Of a DNA stretch of 12,985 nucleotides, positions 1 through 5,629 are shown in pieces. This DNA is from an uncultured Hymenobacter sp. (GTDB lineage Bacteria > Bacteroidota > Bacteroidia > Cytophagales > Hymenobacteraceae): positions 13,196 to 26,180 of the forward strand of contig CALMOO010000018.1 in assembly GCA_937871705.1 (NCBI GenBank), written 5' to 3'. Made by a program: the position numbers and the translations under genes. Numbering within the stretch: the stretch's first letter is position 1; every line of letters begins with the position of its first letter. Below the pieces are notes generated by a model. The model made no database searches, was not told where the DNA came from, and worked only from the letters and a program-made list of their open reading frames with translations.

Positions 1-37
1 AGTGGAAAATGCAACAATGGGCACAAAGCTAGGCATG

Positions 38-77
38 GGCGGGCAATTAAGGGCGCATGCACCCTTAATTGCCCGCC
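38..77. repeat. 40-bp near-perfect palindrome upstream of the first XRE gene
   Basis: The 16-bp arms at 38-53 (GGCGGGCAATTAAGGG) and 62-77 are perfectly complementary. The 8-bp centre CGCATGCA itself contains the palindrome GCATGC, so only one central base pair (54/61) breaks the symmetry of the whole 40 bp. It ends 21 bp before the GTG chosen for the regulator at 99, which suits an autoregulatory operator. It could equally be a bidirectional terminator of a gene to the left of the window, although no T-tract follows on either strand. The symmetry is seen directly; the role is inferred. Confidence 0.75.
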
Positions 78-98
78 TGGGTGCCCCCACCTTGCTCC

Positions 99-386
99 GT
101 GAAAAATCCGGCCGGTCTCCAAGTCTTCGCCCACCGGCTCCGCCTGTTGCGTAAGGCCCGGGGCTATTCCCAGCAAAAGCTGGCCGACATTGCTAACGTC
201 GAGCAGTCTACCATCAAGCGCATTGAGTTGCGGCAGCTCGCCCCTACCCTCGACCTGCTCATCTCCCTGAGTAGGGCCCTGGCCCTGGAGGTTCGCGACT
301 TGGTCGACGACCCGGCCATCACCAACTCCGACCTGGAGGTACCAATTAGCAAGGGCCTGGAGCCCCCTGCCACAGGGACGAACTGA
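99..386 (+). CDS. Small XRE-family helix-turn-helix regulator (paralog 1)
   Basis: A 95-aa DNA-binding protein that is almost entirely one XRE/Cro-C1 HTH domain (about residues 9-65). The recognition region reads SQQKLADIANVEQSTIKRIE and is followed by the family-typical segment PTLDLLISLSRAL. I chose GTG at 99 over an in-frame TTG at 69 because the first residues (MKNPAGLQVF) then align with the paralogs at 962-1189 (MKKPASIQAF) and 1634-1888 (MKNEVILRTF). All three also share CTTGC three or four bases before the start. The TTG start would lie inside the palindrome at 38-77. The roughly 25-residue tail after the HTH is acidic and proline-containing, with no recognised domain. It is likely autoregulatory through the upstream palindrome; its targets are unknown. 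Family assignment is firm, function is inferred. Confidence 0.85.
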   Translation: MKNPAGLQVFAHRLRLLRKARGYSQQKLADIANVEQSTIKRIELRQLAPTLDLLISLSRALALEVRDLVDDPAITNSDLEVPISKGLEPPATGTN

Positions 387-557
387 TAAAGACGGCCCAG
401 GAGCCAGACCATTCAAGTGCCGCACCACGGCACGATTGAAAACGTTAACCCAATCATTGTGTAAGCTGGCGTACAGTCGGTTAGCTCTTCCAGCACTGCC
501 AATACCCCTGGTCACCCTGCTGCCTACGTTAGCGGTCAACTCCACCGCTTGCAAGCA

Positions 558-595
558 AACCCGGTACTGGTGGCGGAACGTTTAGAAACCGGGTT
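558..595. repeat. Inverted repeat with 8-bp arms
   Basis: AACCCGGT at 558-565 pairs with ACCGGGTT at 588-595 across a 22-nt spacer, in the gap between the first XRE gene and the small membrane-protein ORF at 668. No T-tract follows, so it is not a convincing terminator. It may be a regulatory dyad for the downstream gene, or chance. Nothing else in 387-667 looks organised. Confidence 0.3.
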
Positions 596-667
596 GTATG
601 GGCATTCCAGCCGTTAGCTGCTTATCTTCCACCCAAAAGAGCCAATCTGCCCGCCGTCCAGTTACTC

Positions 668-856
668 ATGCTCCTTGCTTACCTGCTTCCAGGTTTATCG
701 CTAGCCTTCAACCGGCGCCCCGGCCTGGGAATGCTCCTGTTGATGCTCCAGCCCACCCTAATTGGGTGGGTAGTGGGCGCACCGGTGGCCGTTAAGAACC
801 TCCGGCGGCAGCGTCGGAGGCGCCGGCACCAGCAGCGGGATTGGCTAATCAAGTAG
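668..856 (+). CDS. Small YqaE/Pmp3-like membrane protein
   Basis: This 62-aa product starts with a hydrophobic segment (MLLAYLLPGLSLAF) and has a second one around LLLMLQPTLIGWVVGAPVAV (residues 23-42). It ends in a very basic tail with RRQRRRRRHQQR. The order of features (LLP..L, a short turn with Arg-Arg-Pro-Gly, LxLQxTLIGW, a small-residue helix end, then a charged tail) resembles the YqaE/Pmp3 (UPF0057) family of tiny two-helix membrane proteins, several of which are stress-induced. The Bacteroidota members I know have the same TLIGW block and basic C-terminus. The start is the only ATG in the hydrophobic frame. It is monocistronic, between a forward XRE gene and a reverse XRE gene. An overlapping + frame (598-795) is proline-rich and unconvincing. 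Recognised by pattern only. Confidence 0.6.
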   Translation: MLLAYLLPGLSLAFNRRPGLGMLLLMLQPTLIGWVVGAPVAVKNLRRQRRRRRHQQRDWLIK

Positions 857-961
857 CAACCTGCTATTCCCACTTTAGAAATGGGTAGCGCTCTGCCGAC
901 CGCCGCAGCAAGTAATTATCCCTGCTACAATTGCTGCGACCAGCCCGCGCCTGCTGCTCAC

Positions 962-1189
962 TCAGGTGGTGACCACAAACGTCACTAATTCCGCCAGCGA
1001 AATCTCCAGTCCCTCGGCCAGGCACACGAGCACGTCCAGCGTGGGCGCCGTCTGGGCCGTTTCCATGCGGTAAATCGTTTTCTTGGTAATATCGGCCGCA
1101 TCGGCCAGCGCCTGCTGGCTCCAGCCTCGAGTTTCCCGCAACTGCCGCAGGTGCTGCCCGAACGCTTGAATACTGGCCGGCTTCTTCAT
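962..1189 (-). CDS. Small XRE-family helix-turn-helix regulator (paralog 2)
   Basis: A 75-aa product made almost wholly of one XRE HTH domain: FGQHLRQLRETRGWSQQALA, then a second helix pair ending KKTIYRMETAQ, then TAPTLDVLVCLAEGLEISLA. It is closely related to the regulator at 1634-1888 in both protein and DNA, implying duplication. An ATG at 1219 would add ten residues (MWPAWPELAR). I prefer the ATG at 1189 because it aligns with both paralogs and has the shared CTTGC four bases upstream. The longer start would also overlap the small dyad at 1214-1226, which is better placed as an operator. It is likely a self-regulating DNA-binding protein. No toxin or other partner gene is adjacent in the same direction. 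Confidence 0.85.
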   Translation of the reverse strand: MKKPASIQAFGQHLRQLRETRGWSQQALADAADITKKTIYRMETAQTAPTLDVLVCLAEGLEISLAELVTFVVTT

Positions 1190-1213
1190 CCGTGCAAGCT
1201 CCGGCCAAGCAGG

Positions 1214-1226
1214 CCACATTTTGTGG
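1214..1226. promoter_or_regulatory. Candidate operator dyad of XRE paralog 2
   Basis: CCACA-TTT-TGTGG is a perfect 5-bp dyad with a 3-bp centre, 24 bp upstream of the chosen ATG at 1189. An AT-rich ATATATTT run on the far side could be promoter DNA. The position matches that of the dyads before the other two XRE genes, though the sequence differs. The arms are short, so chance cannot be excluded. Confidence 0.4.
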
Positions 1227-1302
1227 ACATATATTTCCCCTTTTACGAAAAGGCGCGTAAGTTTGCGCCGCTGCTTTCTTAGCCTGGCAGCGCGCTGCTC
1301 CT

Positions 1303-1683
1303 ATGTGCTATCGTAAACACCTGCGTCAGGTGCGCCGCGCCCGGCGCCGGGCCAAAGCGCAGCAGCGGGCGCTGCTGACCCTGGAATTGGAAGGCTTCGT
1401 GGCCCTTACCCTGCACACCGTCACCGAAACGCTGACCGTCCCCATTGAGCGGGAGGTCGGGGCCCAGGTAGCCGATACGCTGCGCGAGGCCTTGCGTGAG
1501 CGCCGCCGCGCCCTCAAAACCGAAGCGGGGCAGTTGCGCCGGGACGGGGGTGAAAACGCTTATCGACAAGGTAAAGCCCAGTCGGAGCCGGCTGCTCCGT
1601 CCCGGGCTGCTCCGCTGTTGCCAACGGCCAACCCTACCGACCAAACTCCGCCACTGGGTGAGGTACCGGCCCCGCAAAGCTGA
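1303..1683 (+). CDS. Hypothetical basic helical protein
   Basis: A 126-aa product I do not recognise. The N-terminal part is very basic (KHLRQVRRARRRAKAQQRAL), and the middle (about residues 26-75) looks like amphipathic helix rich in Glu, Val and Leu, followed by RERRRALKTEAGQLRR. The last 45 residues are rich in Pro, Ala and Gln and probably disordered. Codon use on this strand resembles the clear genes nearby, which is why I prefer it to the antisense ORF at 1279-1677. Its last 50 bp overlap the convergent 3' end of the XRE gene at 1634-1888. It lies exactly between the two duplicated XRE genes, so it may be a remnant or passenger of that duplication. No function is proposed. Confidence 0.45.
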   Translation: MCYRKHLRQVRRARRRAKAQQRALLTLELEGFVALTLHTVTETLTVPIEREVGAQVADTLREALRERRRALKTEAGQLRRDGGENAYRQGKAQSEPAAPSRAAPLLPTANPTDQTPPLGEVPAPQS

Positions 1684-1888
1684 CCAACTCGGCCAGCGGA
1701 ATCTCCAGCGCCTGGGCCAAGGAGACGAGCACGTCCAGCGTCACGGAATAGCGGGCCGTCTCGATGCGGTAAATCGTGGGCTTGGACACATCCGCCACGT
1801 CGGCCAGCGCCTGTTGGCTCCAGCCCCGCGCCTCGCGCAACTGCCGCAGGTGCTGCCCGAAGGTCCGCAAAATCACCTCATTTTTCAC
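1634..1888 (-). CDS. Small XRE-family helix-turn-helix regulator (paralog 3)
   Basis: An 84-aa product, GTG start at 1888, with an XRE HTH domain over about residues 8-66 (FGQHLRQLREARGWSQQALA, then KPTIYRIETARYSVTLDVLV). It ends in a short tail with GPVPHPVAEFGR. The GTG start gives MKNEVILRTF, aligning with the two paralogs, and is preceded by CTTGCCGGA, like the CTTGC before the other two starts. The nearest ATG (1881) is in another frame and stops immediately. A perfect 22-bp palindrome lies 31 bp upstream in the 109-bp divergent region shared with the gene at 1998, so this protein may repress both itself and that gene. That last point is inference. Confidence 0.87.
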   Translation of the reverse strand: MKNEVILRTFGQHLRQLREARGWSQQALADVADVSKPTIYRIETARYSVTLDVLVSLAQALEIPLAELVSFAGPVPHPVAEFGR

Positions 1889-1919
1889 TCCGGCAAGCTG
1901 GACCTAAAAATCAGCTGCC

Positions 1920-1941
1920 TTGTAATCATATATGATTACAA
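1920..1941. promoter_or_regulatory. Perfect 22-bp palindrome in the xre3 / 1998-gene divergent region
   Basis: The half-site TTGTAATCATA (1920-1930) is followed directly by its exact reverse complement (1931-1941). It is AT-rich and sits between divergent starts at 1888 (minus) and 1998 (plus), where promoters for both are expected. XRE regulators bind such dyads as dimers, so the neighbouring XRE paralog 3 is the obvious candidate ligand. The palindrome is observed; the binding partner is inferred. Confidence 0.7.
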
Positions 1942-1997
1942 TTTTCTTTTTCCCCTTACCTTGCGGCCGCTAGCGCCCCATCGCTCTACCTGCGTCT

Positions 1998-2555
1998 ATG
2001 ACTCCTCCGGCCGACCCAACTCCCGTTTGCATCCCCTACGCCCAGGCGACGCCGCACCAAATTTGCCTGGCCCTGGCCTACGCGATGGCGGCCCTCCCGG
2101 AACATTTTCCGATGCTCAGCTTCGGTATCTGGGCCGATATGCTGCTTCAGCTTAAGCCCGATGTGTGGGTGGCCGGTGACGCTGTATACCTCGGCGACGA
2201 GGACCTCCAACACCTGACGCAGCGACTGGTGGCCTCCCCGGAGCTATCCGAGTTCGACCCACCCATCTACCTAGCCCGCGCCGGCTACCTGTTCAAGCGT
2301 TTTGCCAACTATGAGGACGAGGCCCTAGAGGCCCTGCCGGATATAGCCACGAACCCGCTGGCCTACAGCAACCGCGTCTTTACGCTGGTGACCAATCTGG
2401 CGCTGGGCAACTCCGTGGCCGATGAGCTCTTCCACGCTACGCACCGGGGGCCGCAGGGTCGCCCCGGCCGCGCGGACCCGGCGCTGGCGCGCGCCACCGT
2501 GCATGAACAGGTGCGCGAGCTGCGCCGCGCCCGCGGCGAGATGGGCTATCAGTAA
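1998..2555 (+). CDS. Hypothetical protein, divergent from XRE paralog 3
   Basis: A 185-aa soluble-looking product starting at ATG 1998. I recognise no domain. It is acidic and aromatic in the middle (GIWADMLLQL, DAVYLGDEDLQHL, FDPPIYLARAGYLFKRFANY) and predicted mostly helical, with a basic C-terminus (VHEQVRELRRARGEMGYQ). There is no signal peptide or membrane segment. Codon use and length support a real gene. It is transcribed away from XRE paralog 3 across a region containing the 22-bp palindrome, so it may be under that regulator's control, as in small regulator-target modules. A role as partner or antitoxin-type target of the XRE protein is possible but has no direct support. Confidence 0.65.
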   Translation: MTPPADPTPVCIPYAQATPHQICLALAYAMAALPEHFPMLSFGIWADMLLQLKPDVWVAGDAVYLGDEDLQHLTQRLVASPELSEFDPPIYLARAGYLFKRFANYEDEALEALPDIATNPLAYSNRVFTLVTNLALGNSVADELFHATHRGPQGRPGRADPALARATVHEQVRELRRARGEMGYQ

Positions 2556-2878
2556 CACTGGCGCACGCCCGGCGGGCCCGGCCAAACGGCACGCAACCGG
2601 TAGATAGCCGCACGCCCGAAATAAACTACCCTAGTTTGAAGCCCCCTGGCTTACCAGTCTGGTCCAGGCACCTGGCTCCTGCCGCTGAGTGGGTGGCTGG
2701 CCCGGAGTTGCGACTCTGCCGCGCAACCTTGGGGCTAGCTTGGCAGCGGGGGCGACTACTCCTGAGCCTGGAAGTGGGCAAGCTGATGCGCTGGTATCCA
2801 AGCCCTTTCTCGCAGTTTACAAGAAGCTGCCATCTACTGATTTTTCCCTATTTTCTTCCTGCTTACTTTTTAGCGACT
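2556..2878. other. Intergenic region before the lipoprotein gene
   Basis: No convincing gene. The frame of the downstream lipoprotein is open back to 2636, but that extension would bury the signal peptide, so I treat it as untranslated. Two small dyads are visible. GCCC-GGC-GGGC (2567-2577), just after the stop of the 1998 gene, might help terminate it. AAACTA-CCC-TAGTTT (2623-2637) is a perfect 6-bp dyad of unknown role. The last 70 bases are pyrimidine-rich and probably hold the lipoprotein promoter; no clear Bacteroidota -33/-7 pair could be assigned. Confidence 0.5.
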
Positions 2879-3475
2879 ATGCCCTCTTGCTTCTCCTTAC
2901 CCGTAGCTCCTGTGCTATTGCTTACCCTGACCGGAGTCCTATTAAGCAGCTGCTCCTCGCCCAGCCCGGCCACGAGCGAAACGGCGCCGGCCGCCGGGGT
3001 CACTTCCCAGCCGTCCCCTCAGTTTCCCCTTGGCGGCAAAGTCGATTCGCTCAACGGCATCGCGGGCCACACCTTCGGCCAGCCCCTGAGCGCTTTTCCC
3101 AAGATGCGGCTATTGCCCCCCTCGCCGGGTGCATTGACGCGCACCTATGAGTATGAAGGCAGCGAAGGCTGGTTCGGCAAGCACCACAAGCAGGTCCGGA
3201 CGCAGTTCTATTATTTTCTGAACGGCAAATTCTGCCGCTTCATGGCCCTGGGCGACCCGACCGTGCTGCGGCCGGAAGCGACCTATCTGTTCGGGCCCGG
3301 CCAGGCCCAAGGCAAGTATCGCCTCTTTTGGGAAGGCAGCCGGGCGCGGGCCGCATACAGCGAGCAAGCGAGCGGCCTGGGCATGGAAGGCCAGTTCGAT
3401 GTGCTTAGTAAGGACCTCGAAGCTGAGCAGGCCGCCCAAGTCCAGGCCAAGCTCAAGGCCGAGAATGCGCAGTAG
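2879..3475 (+). CDS. Predicted lipoprotein of unknown function
   Basis: A 198-aa product with a typical lipoprotein signal: MPSCFSLPVAPVLLLTLTGV followed by LLSSC, where the last Cys would be lipidated. After it comes a low-complexity Ser/Pro/Thr/Ala linker to about residue 50. A mature domain of roughly 130 residues follows (GIAGHTFGQPLSAFP, EGWFGKHHKQVRTQFYYFLN, YRLFWEGSRARAAY), and the C-terminus is a charged helix (KDLEAEQAAQVQAKLKAEN). I chose ATG 2879, not an upstream start at 2636, because only this places the signal peptide at the N-terminus. No domain is recognised; the Phe/Tyr-rich strands suggest a small beta domain on the outer surface or in the periplasm. It is convergent with the acetyltransferase gene downstream. 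Confidence 0.8.
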   Translation: MPSCFSLPVAPVLLLTLTGVLLSSCSSPSPATSETAPAAGVTSQPSPQFPLGGKVDSLNGIAGHTFGQPLSAFPKMRLLPPSPGALTRTYEYEGSEGWFGKHHKQVRTQFYYFLNGKFCRFMALGDPTVLRPEATYLFGPGQAQGKYRLFWEGSRARAAYSEQASGLGMEGQFDVLSKDLEAEQAAQVQAKLKAENAQ

Positions 3476-3590
3476 GAACCGGGTCCAGGCTCTCTTTGCT
3501 AGTAGGGCTACCTGGGTGGGCTCCCGGCTGAGTCGCTCAAACCAGCTTCGGCTACCCGACCTTTTGCCGACCTAAAGGGCCTGGGCGGCT

Positions 3591-4121
3591 CTACTCTTCG
3601 GCACTGGATTCCTGCCAGTCTGCTTTCAACACGGACAGCACGAGTTTATCGTGAAACACGCCCTGCCGGCAACAGGCCTGTCGTAGCCGTCCTTCTAAGA
3701 CGAAGCCCGCTTTCGTATAAGCTTTTACGCCACCAATATTCAACTCCGAAACCGTGAGCATAATGCGGTTGAGTTGGCAGCTGGTAAAGCCAATGCGCAT
3801 AACCTGCTTCGTCACCGCCGTGCCCACGCCCTGCCCCCACCAGGCTTTCTCGCCGATAAAAATGAAGTACTCCGCCGCGTGGTTGGTTGTGGAAATACCC
3901 ACGAGGCCCGCGTAACCAATCAGGGCATTGGTCTCCGTTAGGTAGATGCCCAGGTTCAGGCTGCTGGCCTGCTGCAAAGTGGCGGCAAACCACTGGTCAA
4001 TCTGCCGCGTGGTCTGCATGCCTTGGAAAGCCGAGAGCGAATACGCAATGGCTTCGGGGTCGCGGAGCCAGCGGTAAAAGGGCGCAACGTGTTCCGGTTG
4101 CAAAGGAGCGAGCTTCACCAT
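3591..4121 (-). CDS. GNAT-family N-acetyltransferase (RimJ/RimL-like)
   Basis: A 176-aa cytoplasmic enzyme of the GNAT fold, expected to transfer an acetyl group from acetyl-CoA to an amine. The N-terminus MVKLAPLQPEHVAPFYRWLR is the first strand-helix unit of the RimJ/RimL subgroup. The acetyl-CoA-binding motif A is clear at about residues 91-111, with the pyrophosphate loop GQGVGTA. The distal part carries NRIMLTVSELNIGGVKAYTK (about 118-137) and the signature AGFVLEGRLRQ. Length is normal for a single GNAT domain. Start ATG at 4121; the next gene upstream is divergent. The substrate cannot be read from the sequence: protein N-termini, an amino sugar or a small molecule are all possible. 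Nothing ties it specifically to aminoglycosides. Confidence 0.9.
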   Translation of the reverse strand: MVKLAPLQPEHVAPFYRWLRDPEAIAYSLSAFQGMQTTRQIDQWFAATLQQASSLNLGIYLTETNALIGYAGLVGISTTNHAAEYFIFIGEKAWWGQGVGTAVTKQVMRIGFTSCQLNRIMLTVSELNIGGVKAYTKAGFVLEGRLRQACCRQGVFHDKLVLSVLKADWQESSAEE

Positions 4122-4330
4122 GTAGAGGTGGGTAGGTTAGTTGCCGGGAAGTGGGCTGGGGCTAAAAGTAAGCAGGCGGCTTATCCAAGAGTGACTTTCG
4201 GAACAGTTTTTAACCCTAGCTAGCAGCCGGAAGCCGGGGCCTATTTTCGCCGTTACGGCTCTCCCAGGAGCGGCTTACTACTTTATTCAGCCTACCCTTA
4301 TAACCAGTATAACCTGTCCACCCATTACCT

Positions 4331-5404
4331 ATGCCTCTCCGCTTACTTCTCTTCCCCTGGCTAGGCTTCCTGCTGGCCTTGCCCGGCTGGGCCCAACAGT
4401 CCGGTTACACCATCAGTGGCCAGGACCCCCGCCTGGCCGGCCAGCAGGTGTACCTGCTCACGCCCGAGCGCTCCTCCCCCACCCGGCCGTGGCCGGTCCT
4501 GGACTCCACCCAGGCCGATGCCAGCGGGCACTTCGTGCTGCAGGGAAGGGTGCCGGCCTCCGATGTCTACTGGCTACGCATCGCCGAGCAGCGCGTGCTG
4601 CAACCCGTGCCGCTGGCTAACCAACAGGAACAACTCAGCGGGGCGGTAAGACTATCCGCCAGCAGTACCCGCCATGCCCCGGTCTACCAGCTACAGTTGA
4701 GTGGCTCGCCGGAAGTAGCCTGGCTAGAGGCCTTGCAACCCTATGCCCTGCTGCGCAGCTTACCGGCCGAGGCCACCAACAAGCAGCTGCGCCAACTCCA
4801 AGCCCAACTGCGCCAGCGGGCCAGTTCGTACCTGGCACCCTACGTAGCCTTTCACTACTTGCGGTTACATCCCAGCGCCCAGCCGCTACTCGACTCGCTC
4901 GCCACGCGCTTTGCCCGCGAGCAGCCCACCTCCCCCTACCTGCTGCGCCTGCGCGAGCTACTGGCGAAGGCTCCTACCCTGGCCGTCGGCGAGTTGGCCC
5001 CAGACTTTACCCTCGACGACCTGCATGGGCAGCCCGTGGCCCTGAGCAGCCTGCGGGGCCGCTACGTACTGATCGACTTCTGGGCCTCGTGGTGCAAGCC
5101 CTGCCGGGCCGAGAACCCGCAGGTACTCGCTACCTACCAGCACTTTCAAAATCTCGGGCCGGGCTTTACGGTGCTCAGCGTTTCGCTCGATGAAAAGGCA
5201 AACGCTTGGCAGCAGGCCGTGCAACAGGATGGACTGCCCTGGACGCAGGTGGCCGACCTGCAGGGCGTGCGGGGACCTACCGGTCATTTGTATCAGATTA
5301 TGGGCATTCCCGCCACCTTTTTGCTTGACCCCGAAGGCCACATCGTGGCCAAGGACCTGCGTGGCGCGTCCCTGCGACATGAATTAACTCGCCAGTTGAG
5401 ATAA
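4331..5404 (+). CDS. Secreted TlpA-like thioredoxin with DUF4369-like N-terminal region
   Basis: A 357-aa periplasmic thiol-disulfide oxidoreductase. A signal peptide (MPLRLLLFPWLGFLLALPGW-A) precedes a beta-rich region (about 25-115; GYTISGQDPRLAGQQVYLL, SGHFVLQGRV). That region resembles the DUF4369 domain found before TlpA domains in Bacteroidota. A helical linker spans about 130-215. The C-terminal AhpC/TSA-thioredoxin domain (about 220-357) has GELAPDFTLDDLHG, the active site WASWCKPC with Cys255 and Cys258, and the cis-proline loop GIPATF (Pro327). All catalytic features are intact. Such proteins typically keep extracytoplasmic cysteines reduced, for example in cytochrome c maturation or stress defence. 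It stands alone in orientation: divergent from the acetyltransferase and convergent with the relaxase. It is probably cargo rather than backbone. Confidence 0.92.
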   Translation: MPLRLLLFPWLGFLLALPGWAQQSGYTISGQDPRLAGQQVYLLTPERSSPTRPWPVLDSTQADASGHFVLQGRVPASDVYWLRIAEQRVLQPVPLANQQEQLSGAVRLSASSTRHAPVYQLQLSGSPEVAWLEALQPYALLRSLPAEATNKQLRQLQAQLRQRASSYLAPYVAFHYLRLHPSAQPLLDSLATRFAREQPTSPYLLRLRELLAKAPTLAVGELAPDFTLDDLHGQPVALSSLRGRYVLIDFWASWCKPCRAENPQVLATYQHFQNLGPGFTVLSVSLDEKANAWQQAVQQDGLPWTQVADLQGVRGPTGHLYQIMGIPATFLLDPEGHIVAKDLRGASLRHELTRQLR

Positions 5405-5559
5405 TTACTATCCGCACCACGCTAAGTTGCTTGTTGTTTGCTACTCATTCCGACTTGCTGTCTGGCTCCTGCGTCGTTCCATCCTGTAACTCGTTCCGGT
5501 CAGGTAGCCCCACCTTCCACGTAGCCAGCGGTGCTTAGCTGGTCCAGGAAGTAGCCACT

Positions 5560-5577
5560 TTAGCAGGCTTAGCAGGC
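5560..5577. repeat. Two tandem copies of TTAGCAGGC
   Basis: Copies at 5560-5568 and 5569-5577, in the 225-bp gap between the convergent thioredoxin and relaxase genes. There is no hairpin and no T-tract, so no terminator is assigned. It is probably a small slippage duplication. Confidence 0.35.
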
Positions 5578-5629
5578 GCTTTAGCGAAGTTCAGGACATC
5601 ACAAGAAAATTGTATTTTACCAAGTATAC

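Noticed and set aside
864..1217. Minus-strand ORF overlapping XRE paralog 2 in another frame
   Set aside because: It is a shadow of the HTH gene; the product has no family features, while the HTH frame is clearly conserved among three paralogs.
1279..1677. Long minus-strand ORF opposite the 1303-1683 gene
   Set aside because: Its product is low-complexity (Arg, Gln, Gly, Phe) with no domain. Codon use on the plus strand resembles real neighbours, and this ORF's 5' end overlaps the XRE paralog 3 end.
1496..2155. 219-aa plus-strand ORF
   Set aside because: It runs antisense through XRE paralog 3, the 22-bp palindrome and into the 1998 gene. Its composition is basic and irregular, typical of a shadow frame.
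2636..2878. N-terminal extension of the lipoprotein frame
   Set aside because: It would place the signal peptide and lipobox about 80 residues inside the protein, and the extension looks non-coding.
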